Shown here: piece after piece, positions 51,152-59,525 of the stretch | Position numbering within the stretch: position 1 is the stretch's first letter | Layout: every line of letters begins with the position of its first letter | Source: Herbiconiux sp. VKM Ac-1786 | Lineage (GTDB): Bacteria > Actinomycetota > Actinomycetes > Actinomycetales > Microbacteriaceae | Direction: 5' to 3' | Length of the DNA: 64,000 nucleotides | NCBI RefSeq assembly: GCF_015350805.1 | Contig: NZ_JADKSG010000001.1 | Span: 1,598,513-1,662,512 of the forward strand | The notes under the pieces: model-generated | Seen by the model: only the letters and a program-made list of their open reading frames with translations | Told to the model about the DNA's origin: nothing | Database searches by the model: none | Translations under genes and position numbers: made by a program

Positions 51152-52270
51152 ATGAGCACCCCCTCCCGCCACGTCGCGTCCCTCGTCGACGCCGCACCCA
51201 CCTTCGAAAGCGACCTCGGCTCGGTCGCCCAACTGAGCACCGGCAACTTCCCGATCCTGGACGGCATGACCCTCAAGAGGATCGTGCTCGAGCCCGGTGC
51301 GATCCGGGAACCGCAGTGGAACGTCAACTCGAACCAGATCGCCTACGTCACCCGCGGGACCGTGCTGGTATCGATGCTCGCCACCGGCGACGAGTTCGCA
51401 ACGTTCCTGGTCAAGACCGGGCAGATGTATCACGTCGCCTCCGGCGCGATCTACCACATCGAGAACGTGGGGGAGGGGCAGGCGGAGATCATCGCCGCCC
51501 TCCGCACCGGCGACCCGCAGCACTTCTCTTTCCAGAACAGCGTCAACGTGATGAGCAACGCCGTGCTCGGCAACACCTACGACCAGCCGGACTCCGCATT
51601 CGAGGGGTTCCCGCGCGGTGACGCCCCGCAGATCATCCGCAGAACTGGTACCGCCAGCATCCCCGACAACGTCGGTCTGCCCAACGCCCACCTGTTCGAC
51701 GCCGAAGGGCAGATCGCCCCGCTGGCCTACCCGTACGGACACGCGAAGCTGGCCCGCAAACAGTTCTGGGCAGCCCTGGAAGACCTGTCGATGTACTCCC
51801 TGAACATCACCGGCGGCGGCATGCGCGAACCGCACTGGCACCCGATCACCGCCGAGCTCGGGTACGTCAAGAGCGGCCACGCCCGCATGACCGTCCTGGA
51901 CCCGGACGGCACCGTCGACACCTACGAGCTGAACCCCGGCCAGGCGTACTTCGTACCGCGTGCATACCCGCACCACATCGAAGCGCTCAGCGAGGAGGGG
52001 ATCGAATTCCTGATCTTCTTCGACCAGTTCGTCCCCGGTGACGTCGGCTACCGCGCCACCGCGACCGCCTTCTCCCGGGAGGTGCTCGCCGCCACGTTCC
52101 AAGTCCCCGAACGAGAGCTGCCGGAGTTCCCGTTCACCCCCATCGACCCGCTCATCGTGCCGCGGAACAATCCCCGCGACCCGATTGCCACGCCGAAGGG
52201 GCCGGCCACCCGGTCATTCAGAGCTTCGAGCCGGGCGAGGACTGGTTCTGGGACGACCGCACCAGCCTGA
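51152..52270 (+). CDS. Bicupin (oxalate decarboxylase-like), N-terminal cupin lacking metal ligands
   Basis: 372 residues from ATG 51152 (AAAGGAA upstream). Two cupin domains: about 25-170 and 195-340. The C-terminal cupin keeps metal-binding residues: His228 and His230 in MREPHWHPITAELGY, and the later His in YPHHIEAL. The equivalent N-terminal site reads IREPQWNVNSNQIAYV (Gln55, Asn57), so it should not bind metal in the usual way. The last 20 or so residues (about PATRSFRASSRARTG onward) are out-of-frame translation of a zinc-finger gene remnant, so the native C-terminus was probably lost by deletion. Substrate unknown. Confidence 0.8.
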   Translation: MSTPSRHVASLVDAAPTFESDLGSVAQLSTGNFPILDGMTLKRIVLEPGAIREPQWNVNSNQIAYVTRGTVLVSMLATGDEFATFLVKTGQMYHVASGAIYHIENVGEGQAEIIAALRTGDPQHFSFQNSVNVMSNAVLGNTYDQPDSAFEGFPRGDAPQIIRRTGTASIPDNVGLPNAHLFDAEGQIAPLAYPYGHAKLARKQFWAALEDLSMYSLNITGGGMREPHWHPITAELGYVKSGHARMTVLDPDGTVDTYELNPGQAYFVPRAYPHHIEALSEEGIEFLIFFDQFVPGDVGYRATATAFSREVLAATFQVPERELPEFPFTPIDPLIVPRNNPRDPIATPKGPATRSFRASSRARTGSGTTAPA

Positions 52271-52372
52271 CACCGCCCGAGAGCCACCCCCACCCACAAA
52301 CAGTTCCAAGACCGGCAGATCGTCTCCCCGGAACTGGAGAGCGCTCCTGGAAGAGCGCGAAGGACTTGTTCG
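52183..52372 (+). pseudogene. C-terminal remnant of a UBP-type zinc-finger protein gene
   Basis: A different frame from the bicupin reads DCHAEGAGHPVIQSFEPGED then WFWDDRTS and TPPESHP, the well-known C-terminal half of bacterial UBP-type zinc-finger proteins. A further frame change restores SSPRNWRALLEEREG. The N-terminal zinc ligands are gone. It overlaps the end of the bicupin reading frame, so a deletion appears to have fused the two genes. Confidence 0.7.
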
Positions 52373-52405
52373 ACCCACCACCACACCCACCAGGAGGTTC
52401 CAACC

Positions 52406-53878
52406 ATGAGCACCACCATCGATCAGAACGCCCCCGCCACTCCCGTCTACACCGACGTCCCGGTCGGGATCGACGCGACGGGGCAGCGCACCGAGTTCGA
52501 CAGCATGGGCACCGTCGACGTCCCTGCAGACCGCTACTGGGGTGCGCAGACCCAGCGGTCGCTGCAGCACTTCTCGATCGGCAACGACCACATGCCCATC
52601 GAGGTGTACCGCGCCTACGGCATCGTGAAGAAAGCGGCCGCCCTGGTCAACCAGGAAGCAGGCCGACTCCCGGACTGGAAGGCGAAGGTTATCGTGCAGG
52701 CCGCTGACGAGACCATCGCCGGCAAGCTCGATCAGGAGTTCCCGCTGTACGTGTGGCAGACCGGGTCGGGCACGCAGAGCAACATGAACATCAACGAGGT
52801 GCTCTCCAACCGGGCCATCCAGCTGCTCGGCGGCACGCTGGGTTCTCAGGTGCCGGTGGGCCCGAACGACGACGTGAACATGGCGCAGTCGAGCAACGAC
52901 TCGTTCCCGACCGCGATGCACATCGCTGCGATCACCGAGATCGACGAGCGCCTCCTCCCGAAGCTGCGCGAACTGCACGCCGAGATCGACGCGAAGGCGA
53001 AGAAGTGGATGGGCGTCGTGAAGATCGGCCGCACCCACCTCGAGGACGCCGTGCCGCTCACGGTGGGCCAGGAGTGGTCGGGCTATGCGGCGATGCTCGA
53101 GGGCGTCATCCGTGAGGTCGAGCACTCCCGCGAGGGGTTGCTGCAGCTCGCGCTCGGTGGAACCGCGGTCGGCACGGGCCTGAATGCGCCCGCGGGGTTC
53201 TCGGAGAAGGTCGCGGCGAAGATCGCGGAGCTGACGGGCAAGAAATATGTCACCGCCGCGAACAAGTTCGAGGCGCAGGGCTCCCTCGATGCCATCGTGC
53301 GCGCCCACGCGGCCCTCCGCGGGGTCGCGGTGTCGTTGATGAAGATCGCCAACGACATGCGGTGGCTCGCCTCGGGCCCCCGCACCGGGTTCGCCGAACT
53401 CGTGCTGCCCTCCAACGAGCCGGGGTCGTCAATCATGCCGGGCAAGGTGAACCCGACCCAGTGCGAGGCGATCGTGATGATCTCCATCCAGGTGCTGGGC
53501 GATGACTCGGCGGTGGCGTTCGCGGGCTCGCAGGGCAACTTCGAGCTCAACGCGATGCGGCCGATCATCATCAACAACTTCCTGCACTCGGCCCGCATCC
53601 TGGGCGACGGGGTCGAGAAGTTCCTCACCTACTCGGTGAAGGGCACCGAGCTGAACGAGAAGAAGATCGCCTCCTACGTGGGCGAGAGCCTGATGCTCGT
53701 CACCGCCCTCAGCCCCGTGATCGGCTACCAGAACGCCGCCCACATCGCCGAGAGCGCCCTCGCCAACGACCAGACCCTCCGCGAAGCGGCGCTGGCCTCG
53801 GGCAAAGTCACCGCGGAGCAGTTCGACAAGATCGTCGTCCCCGCGTCCCTCGTCGGGAACGGCGTCGGCGGCGCCTGA
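52406..53878 (+). CDS. fumC: Class II fumarate hydratase
   Basis: 490 residues, with GGAGG before ATG 52406. It has an extra N-tail of about 25 residues before TEFDSMGTVDVPADRYWGAQ. Conserved segments: VWQTGSGTQSNMNINEV, MAQSSNDSFPTAMH, KIGRTHLEDAVPLTVGQE, and the fumarase/aspartase signature GSSIMPGKVNPTQCE near residue 340. It interconverts fumarate and malate without an iron-sulfur cluster. Its presence in an accessory block suggests a stress-resistant or second copy (inference). It overlaps the ThrE gene by one base. Confidence 0.94.
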   Translation: MSTTIDQNAPATPVYTDVPVGIDATGQRTEFDSMGTVDVPADRYWGAQTQRSLQHFSIGNDHMPIEVYRAYGIVKKAAALVNQEAGRLPDWKAKVIVQAADETIAGKLDQEFPLYVWQTGSGTQSNMNINEVLSNRAIQLLGGTLGSQVPVGPNDDVNMAQSSNDSFPTAMHIAAITEIDERLLPKLRELHAEIDAKAKKWMGVVKIGRTHLEDAVPLTVGQEWSGYAAMLEGVIREVEHSREGLLQLALGGTAVGTGLNAPAGFSEKVAAKIAELTGKKYVTAANKFEAQGSLDAIVRAHAALRGVAVSLMKIANDMRWLASGPRTGFAELVLPSNEPGSSIMPGKVNPTQCEAIVMISIQVLGDDSAVAFAGSQGNFELNAMRPIIINNFLHSARILGDGVEKFLTYSVKGTELNEKKIASYVGESLMLVTALSPVIGYQNAAHIAESALANDQTLREAALASGKVTAEQFDKIVVPASLVGNGVGGA

Positions 53879-55164
53879 TGATCAAGAAGACCGTTCGGGC
53901 TGCGGCCCCGGCGACGAGCGAATCCGATCAGGATCTCGTCGCCGGGGCGGCAGCCCTGCTGCAGGCCTCCGGAGAATCCACCTCGGTGACTCTCGCCGCC
54001 GTGGAACGGATGAACCGAGGCCTCGGGACCGACTTCGCCTTGGTCCCTGGATGGACGTCGGTGACCGTCACCGACCAGTCCGCACAGAACGCGCTGCCGG
54101 CCAGGATCGTGCCGGCAGCGCCGACCGGCATCTCGATGCGGGCCGTCGCCGTGCTGATGCGCACCATCGACCAGCTCGGCGACAAAGCGGCCGGCCGGGC
54201 CGACCTGGTCACAACGCTCGGCCGCGCCCACGCAGTGCGGCCCGCGAACCTCTGGATCTTCCTGATCGCCTGCGCAACCGGGGCCGGCTCCCTGGCGATC
54301 ATCTTCGGCGCTCAGGATGCCACGGCGGTACTGCTGGCCGCCGGCAGCGCCGCGCTCGGCGGTGCGATCAGGCGTCTGCTCGGCCGGGCGCACATCGGAC
54401 CGATCGGCCAGGTGTTCGCCGCCGCGTTCCTCGCCGGCATCATCGGCGGGCTCGCGGTGCAGGCCGATCTCAGTTCGTCGCTGCGGCTGATCGCGGTGTG
54501 TCCGGCGATGATCCTGGTGCCCGGCCCGCACATCCTGAACGGTGCCCTCGACCTGCTGGCCCTGCGCATCCCGCTCGGCTTCGCCCGACTCGGGTACGCC
54601 GCACTCCTGCTGCTCTCAATCGGCACCGGCCTGGCGATCGCGCTGGCGCTCTTCGGCACCAACCTGCCCACCGACCCGGCCGGTCGCACCGTACCGTTTT
54701 GGCTCGACGTCGTCGCCGCCGCGATCGCCGCAGCGTCGTACCCGGTGTACTTCTCGATGCCCTACCGGCTCATCGTCTGGCCGGTGATCATCGGGGCGGT
54801 GGCGCACGGGTTGCGGTGGTGGGCGATGAGCGTCTGGGACATGAACATCGTGGTGGGCGCGTTCCTCGCCTGCCTGCTCGTCGGGATCGTGCTCGCCCCG
54901 GTCGCGCACCGGCTGCACATCCCCTTCGCCGGCATCGGCTTCGCGGCCGTGGTGTCGCTCGTGCCGGGGGTGTTCGTGTTCCGGGCGATCGACGCCCTCG
55001 ACAGCCTGCCGTTCGGGGGAGCTGACCCGCAGCTGCTCGGCGGGATCTCCGATGGCACCACTGCGGTGCTCATCATCATGGCGATGGCAGTCGGTCTGGC
55101 CGTGCCGATGCACCTCTACGGGCAGTTGCAGCAGCAACGATCACGACGCGGGGCACGCGCATGA
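53878..55164 (+). CDS. Threonine/serine exporter family membrane protein (ThrE)
   Basis: 428 residues, ATG overlapping the fumarase stop by one base. The N-terminal soluble DUF1212 part (about 15-115: LLQASGESTSVTLAAVERMN, IVPAAPTGISMRAVAVLMRT) is followed by about ten TM helices; the second half is the ThrE_2 module (WPVIIGAVAHGLRWW, FAAVVSLVPGVFVFRAIDAL). Corynebacterial ThrE exports Thr and Ser, but many family members have unknown substrates. ATGA coupling to the YoaK gene. Confidence 0.88.
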   Translation: MIKKTVRAAAPATSESDQDLVAGAAALLQASGESTSVTLAAVERMNRGLGTDFALVPGWTSVTVTDQSAQNALPARIVPAAPTGISMRAVAVLMRTIDQLGDKAAGRADLVTTLGRAHAVRPANLWIFLIACATGAGSLAIIFGAQDATAVLLAAGSAALGGAIRRLLGRAHIGPIGQVFAAAFLAGIIGGLAVQADLSSSLRLIAVCPAMILVPGPHILNGALDLLALRIPLGFARLGYAALLLLSIGTGLAIALALFGTNLPTDPAGRTVPFWLDVVAAAIAAASYPVYFSMPYRLIVWPVIIGAVAHGLRWWAMSVWDMNIVVGAFLACLLVGIVLAPVAHRLHIPFAGIGFAAVVSLVPGVFVFRAIDALDSLPFGGADPQLLGGISDGTTAVLIIMAMAVGLAVPMHLYGQLQQQRSRRGARA

Positions 55165-55856
55165 ACAGGGCGATCTTCATCCCGACCGCGCTCAGCCTGA
55201 TCGCCGGCGTGACCGACGTCACCAGCTGGCTGCTGCTCGGCGGGTTCTTCTCCGCCCACGTCACCGGCAACCTGGTCGTGATCGCCGCCGATATCGTCAC
55301 CGGCACCCGGCCCGACATCGTCGCTCTGCTGGCGATCCCCGTGTTCATCCTCACCACGGCGATCGCGACTGTCGTCGCCCGGCGGATCGGCTCGAACGCT
55401 CCCCGGGTGACTACGGTGCTGTTCGGTGCGCAGGCCGCGTTCCTGGTGTCCGCCGGCGTGCTCTCGTTCACGACTGTCGCGTCGGCGCATCCGAAGGACG
55501 GGATGGCCATCGTGATCGGGATCTGCGCGGTGTGTGCGATGGCGTTCCAGAACGCCTACCTGCATATCGTCCCGCCGAGGGCGCTGTCCACCGCGGTGAT
55601 GACCGGCAACCTCGTTGCCGCGACCGTTGCCGCCACCGACATTCTTCGCACCCGCGGCGAAGCGCCTGACGCCAGGGCGAAGTGGACTGCGAGCTGGCCA
55701 CTCCTGGCTGGGTTCATCGGCGGCTGCCTGATTGGTGCCGGGGGAGCTACCCTCTTCAGTGACCACGCCGCCATCATCCCTGCGGTGCTCGCGGTCGCTC
55801 TCCTGATCGTCGTGCTCGCACCCCGCACCCGAACCCGAACGAGAGCGGCAACCTGA
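55161..55856 (+). CDS. YoaK/DUF1275 family membrane protein
   Basis: 231 residues, six TM helices. The family pattern is clear: ALSLIAGVTDVTSWLLLGGF then FSAHVTGNLVVIAADIVTG, AFQNAYLHIVPPRALSTAVM and TGNLVAATVAATDILRTRG. Start and upstream stop overlap as ATGA. Transport is suspected for the family but no substrate is proven. It is the last gene of the fumC-thrE-yoaK operon. Confidence 0.88.
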   Translation: MNRAIFIPTALSLIAGVTDVTSWLLLGGFFSAHVTGNLVVIAADIVTGTRPDIVALLAIPVFILTTAIATVVARRIGSNAPRVTTVLFGAQAAFLVSAGVLSFTTVASAHPKDGMAIVIGICAVCAMAFQNAYLHIVPPRALSTAVMTGNLVAATVAATDILRTRGEAPDARAKWTASWPLLAGFIGGCLIGAGGATLFSDHAAIIPAVLAVALLIVVLAPRTRTRTRAAT

Positions 55857-55927
55857 TTTCGGGCAACCACTGAGGGGTGGAGTGAGGGGGCCAGTCAGGC
55901 GACTCGAACGACTCGTAGCTTTGAAGC

Positions 55928-56467
55928 ATGAGTGATCAAAATCACCTGCGCGGTGACGCGGCACCGTGGGAGCAACTGCTGGACCCCTGGCGGCCCCTTC
56001 CCGCAGTTGTGATCGACCGCCGACTGAATGTGCTCGCAGCGACTGACGTCGCTCAGAGTCTTTCGGGGGCCTTTCAGATCGGGGCGAACATGGCCCGGTT
56101 CACATTCCTATCAGCGGATAGCCAGCCCGCGCACCCGAGCTGGCGGGAGGCGGCATCCGCAACTGCTGGCCTTCTCCGCTCTTTCGTCGACGAGCATGAC
56201 GGCGACCGCGCCTCCCAGCGCATCCTGGGGGAGCTGGCGGCCGAATCGCGCGACTTCTCGGAAATGTGGGCGGACCCCAACACGCGGATGCCCACAACAG
56301 GCCCAATCGTGTTCGAAGGAACCCCCGCCGGAACAGTTACCTGCACATACAGTGTGCTGGGTGTGTCAGGTCAGGACGACTGCGCAGTCCTCGTGTTCGT
56401 CCCCTCTGACGCTGCCGGACGGGAGGCGGTTGAACGCTTGGCGGCGAGCTCGTCGGTTTCGAACTGA
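55928..56467 (+). CDS. Free-standing MmyB-type ligand-binding domain protein (no HTH), copy 1
   Basis: 179 residues. It aligns with the ligand-binding domain (MLTR_LBD) of MmyB-type regulators but has no DNA-binding part: LLDPWRPLPAVVIDRRLNVL then AATDVAQSLSGAFQIGANMA. Its paralogue at 57524 has W..(P)PA...DR.LNV.A..D.A...S..F..G.N..R..F in the same order. The C-part reads IVFEGTPAGTVTCTYSVLGV. ATG 55928 lies about 7 bases after a -10-like TAGCTT, suggesting a leaderless mRNA. Its last 97 bases overlap the convergent regulator gene. It may sense the same ligand as, or pair with, that regulator (inference). Confidence 0.72.
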   Translation: MSDQNHLRGDAAPWEQLLDPWRPLPAVVIDRRLNVLAATDVAQSLSGAFQIGANMARFTFLSADSQPAHPSWREAASATAGLLRSFVDEHDGDRASQRILGELAAESRDFSEMWADPNTRMPTTGPIVFEGTPAGTVTCTYSVLGVSGQDDCAVLVFVPSDAAGREAVERLAASSSVSN

Positions 56468-57354
56468 CCCGGCCGGTCACGTAGCTCGGCACCATGATTG
56501 GTTGCCTTGCCGCGTGCGGCGAGATAGGCGAGGGCGTCGGCTCCTCGTGAGCCCGCTGCAGCGAAGTGCAGGGTGACGGAGAGGTTGGCCGGTCCGGGAA
56601 CGTTGAGCGTCTGCCAGCTGAGTTCCACCCAGCCGAAGGTCTCCACCTCGAACATGCTCGTGCCGCTGAGCTGCGGTTTTGCCTCGTGCAGCGCCCAGAT
56701 TCGTCGGAACGCGGGGTGGCGCTCGGAGAGGAGGCCAAGGACCTCGCGGAATTTCGGGTCGGCGGGGTCGCCGTTGAATCGGAGAGCGGCCGTCAGATTG
56801 CGAAGCGCGCCTTCCCAGCCGGCCTCTTCGACAGTGCGCCGGTCATAGTCCGAGGGTTGGGCGCAGAAGGCTGCATAGTCGTCGTAGGCGGCGACCAGGT
56901 GGTTAATCCCTGGCACCAGAATGCTGGACGCGAGCGCAGTGGCCAGCGGATTCACGGCTAGGACGTTCTGGTTGGCGTCGCAGACATAGGCCGGCATGTG
57001 CGACCACTGGGTGAGCAGCTCCGCCACAGCGTCGTTGATCTGCTCTTCGGGGGCAGCACGAATGAAGGGTTGCGGCTGGGCGAGTTTCATCAGGTACTGC
57101 CGGCCCTCCCCGTCGAGCAGAAGCGCACGAGCGAGACCGACGACGACCTGGTCCGAGGGGCGGCTGTCTTTGCCCTGTTCAAGGCGCAGGTAGTAGTCCA
57201 GGCTGACACCGGCGAGGTCGGCGACTTCTTCTCGTCGAAGTCCTGGGACTCGACGGCCCGGGAGTCGCAGGATGCCGACATCTTCGGGCTGCACCGTCTC
57301 ACGACGAGCGCGTAGGAAGGCGCCCAGCGTGTTCTCGGGCCCGATCGAGCGCAT
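56371..57354 (-). CDS. MmyB-type XRE-family transcriptional regulator
   Basis: 327 residues, ATG 57354 with GGAGG upstream. N-terminal HTH_31 (about 8-80: LGAFLRARRETVQPEDVGIL, GLRREEVADLAGVSLDYYLR, LEQGKDSRPSDQVV). The ligand-binding domain starts at about residue 105 (LLTQWSHMPAYVCDANQNVL) and runs through WVELSWQTLNVPGPANLSVT. Mycobacterial homologues bind a fatty-acid-like ligand. The last 32 residues overlap the convergent neighbour and may not be functional. A -10-like TATAGT precedes the gene on the minus strand. It is flanked on both sides by HTH-less LBD proteins. Confidence 0.9.
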   Translation of the reverse strand: MRSIGPENTLGAFLRARRETVQPEDVGILRLPGRRVPGLRREEVADLAGVSLDYYLRLEQGKDSRPSDQVVVGLARALLLDGEGRQYLMKLAQPQPFIRAAPEEQINDAVAELLTQWSHMPAYVCDANQNVLAVNPLATALASSILVPGINHLVAAYDDYAAFCAQPSDYDRRTVEEAGWEGALRNLTAALRFNGDPADPKFREVLGLLSERHPAFRRIWALHEAKPQLSGTSMFEVETFGWVELSWQTLNVPGPANLSVTLHFAAAGSRGADALAYLAARGKATNHGAELRDRPGQFETDELAAKRSTASRPAASEGTNTRTAQSS

Positions 57355-57454
57355 GCGACGTCCTCCAGAAATGGGTGTGACTATAGGATTTATTCTTCCC
57401 TACAAGACATATCTGGCGGGGGCGAAAACGGCTGTCTGTGGCCTGGTTCGGGAC

Positions 57455-57493
57455 AACCGGCGGCTGTGAAGGTGACCCCGGTTTTACTACCTT
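57455..57493 (+). promoter_or_regulatory. Shared promoter element, copy C (LBD protein 2)
   Basis: AACCGGCGGCTGTG (57455-57468; 12 of 14 identical to copies A and B), 18 bases, then CTACCTT (57487-57493; -10 TACCTT). It lies 31 bases before the LBD gene. Confidence 0.62.
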
Positions 57494-57523
57494 GGGCACG
57501 GGCGGAGTGAATAGCGTTGGGGC

Positions 57524-58054
57524 ATGCGCGACGAGGGTTCACCGGGCGTCGTTCCCGCTGAAGCGTTGCAGATGATCAACGCGTGGACCGCGGTCCCGGC
57601 TTTCATCAGGGACCGTTACCTCAACGTCATCGCGTCCAACGACCTCGCCAAAGAGATTTCGCCGATCTTCAACGAGGGCGTGAACCTCGTCCGGGTCGTT
57701 TTCTGCGCGGGGCAGCTGCCAGCCGGAGTGCAGACTGTTCCTCAGCAGCTCGCTGACAAGCTGAAAGAGGCTCTGGCCCTGTACGAGTGGGACGCGGAGT
57801 TCGAAGAGCTTGTGGAGGAGCTATCCGCCGCCAGCCCTGAATTCGTGCAAGCGTGGGCTGGAGCCTCCGACACAGTTGAACCTCTGCCGTTCTCCGTGCA
57901 TCACTCACAGGTCGGGCCGCTCTCCCTCACCTATCAAGCGATGACAATGCCAGGTCAATTCGATCTATCTCTCGCCGTGCTGCGCGGCACCGACGACGAC
58001 TCCCGAGCCGCTCTGCAGCGTCTTGCCGAGCTCACCGGTCCGGACCAGTCCTAG
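57524..58054 (+). CDS. Free-standing MmyB-type ligand-binding domain protein (no HTH), copy 2
   Basis: 176 residues. MINAWTAVPAFIRDRYLNVI then ASNDLAKEISPIFNEGVNLV and RVVFC follow the MLTR_LBD pattern directly from the N-terminus, so the helix-turn-helix is absent rather than hidden upstream. FVQAWAGAS and a short beta-rich C-part (HHSQVGPLSLTYQAMTMPGQ) complete the domain. It is a paralogue of the protein at 55928. It has its own promoter with the shared 14-mer. Possible roles: anti-regulator, ligand buffer, or heteromeric partner of the MmyB-type regulator. None is proven. Confidence 0.75.
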   Translation: MRDEGSPGVVPAEALQMINAWTAVPAFIRDRYLNVIASNDLAKEISPIFNEGVNLVRVVFCAGQLPAGVQTVPQQLADKLKEALALYEWDAEFEELVEELSAASPEFVQAWAGASDTVEPLPFSVHHSQVGPLSLTYQAMTMPGQFDLSLAVLRGTDDDSRAALQRLAELTGPDQS

Positions 58055-58088
58055 CCGAATCGAACCGACCAGGTGAGGTCGGCGGCCA

Positions 58089-58127
58089 AACCGGGGGATG
58101 TGAGCTCGGCAACGCTGCTTCTACTGT
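58089..58127 (+). promoter_or_regulatory. Shared promoter element, copy B (MFS gene)
   Basis: AACCGGGGGATGTG (58089-58102), identical to copy A, then 18 bases and CTACTGT (58121-58127; -10 TACTGT). The MFS start codon is 63 bases further on. Confidence 0.65.
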
Positions 58128-58190
58128 CGCTCTGACCAGCGCAGACCCTCCGGGTCCAGACGTTGCCGCCCGAGCAAAGGACAATGCCGC

Positions 58191-59525
58191 ATGCCCCACC
58201 TCACCGGCCCCGGCGAGGACCCCATCGCACCATCAGCGCAGCGCAGCGCGACCACCACCCGGCACGCGCCGCAGCGGCGACGAGGTCGCCACTCCGACAC
58301 TTACGGGCTGACAGCGATGACCAGCGTCCTCTTCCTGTTCTTCGCCGCGGCAGCAGCACCGTCCCCCCTGCTTCCCCTCCTATTGAAGGAGTGGGGATTT
58401 CAGCCGTGGCTTCTCACCTTCGCGTTCGCGGTCTACGCCCTCGCCATTCTGGTGGCGTTACTGGTGGTCGGGCGGCTTTCCGACCACATCGGCCGCCGCC
58501 CCGTGATCCTGGCCGCCACAACCCTCGAGCTCGCATCCATGATCATCTTCTTGGTTTCCGAGAACATCTGGGTCTTCGTCATCGCTCGCACCCTGCAGGG
58601 ACTCGCAACAGGAGCAGCGACCGGTGCGATCTCCGCCGCCATCGCCGACTTCGCGGGCGAACACCGCGCTCGTCTAACCGCCACCCTCGGAAGCGTCGGA
58701 CCGCTCGCAGGCCTTGCCGCAGGAGCTGTCTTCGCCGGAACTATCGCCGAGTTCCAGCCCGACCCCAAACCAGTCATCTTCGCCGTCCTGGCAGTCCTTT
58801 TCGCGATCGGCCTGGCCGGGATCGCAGCGGTACGGGAATCGTCATCCAAGCGGCCAGGCGCAGCCCGCAGCCTCACCCCGCGAGTCGCCGTTCCCCGCGC
58901 AGCCAGACGGGCGTTCTGGAAGGCAATCCCCATCGCGGTCGCCGTATGGATGGCCGGCGGGTTCTACCTCTCCGTCGTCGGCGAGACAGCTCGAGACCTG
59001 CTCGCCATCACCGATGAACTCGACACCAGCCTCCTCATCGCTGGCCTCTCCGCCACAGGTGCGGTCACGGTCATCATCAGCCAGCGACTCCGCGCCCGTA
59101 CCGGCGCGACCATCGGAGTGCTCTTGATCGCCCTGGGCATGCTCAGCGGCATTCTCGCGATCCAGAACGGCTCGGTCGTGCTCCTGATCATCGGAACCGT
59201 CGTGAGTGGCGCCGGTTTCGGCATGGCATTCGCCGGCGCCGTCGGGCTCGTCATCCCGCATGCCCGAGCTCACGAACGCGGAGAGCTGTTCTCCGCGATC
59301 TACGTCGTCAACTACCTCGCCTTCGGAATCCCCGCGATCGGCGCGGGTCTTTTCATCACGCCCCTTGGACTTTCAGCTGCCGTCCTGCTCTACGCGGCCG
59401 CGGTCGTCGCTGTCGCCGTCATCGGCGTCGCCGTGCAGGCACTCCCGAACAGGGATGCCCGCCGCACTCAGCGGCACGAACCACCAAGCCCCGTCATCAG
59501 CCCTGAAAAGAGACCCGCACCATGA
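58191..59525 (+). CDS. MFS transporter (drug-efflux-like)
   Basis: 444 residues; ATG 58191 has AAAGGA 10 bases upstream (58175-58180). A 40-residue basic N-tail precedes twelve TM helices. The intracellular loop between TM2 and TM3 has [17 protein letters not shown], and TM4/5 has [19 protein letters not shown], as in 12-TM multidrug exporters. The C-tail is hydrophilic. The stop overlaps the ATG of the broken acetate-permease gene (ATGA). It is transcribed from promoter copy B. Confidence 0.88.
   Translation: MPHLTGPGEDPIAPSAQRSATTTRHAPQRRRGRHSDTYGLTAMTSVLFLFFAAAAAPSPLLPLLLKEWGFQPWLLTFAFAVYALAILVALLVVGRLSDHIGRRPVILAATTLELASMIIFLVSENIWVFVIARTLQGLATGAATGAISAAIADFAGEHRARLTATLGSVGPLAGLAAGAVFAGTIAEFQPDPKPVIFAVLAVLFAIGLAGIAAVRESSSKRPGAARSLTPRVAVPRAARRAFWKAIPIAVAVWMAGGFYLSVVGETARDLLAITDELDTSLLIAGLSATGAVTVIISQRLRARTGATIGVLLIALGMLSGILAIQNGSVVLLIIGTVVSGAGFGMAFAGAVGLVIPHARAHERGELFSAIYVVNYLAFGIPAIGAGLFITPLGLSAAVLLYAAAVVAVAVIGVAVQALPNRDARRTQRHEPPSPVISPEKRPAP

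Noticed and set aside
55883-55921. Fourth copy of the shared promoter element before LBD protein 1
   Set aside because: At the required distance from the -10-like TAGCTT only about 6 of 14 positions match, no better than chance in GC-rich DNA.
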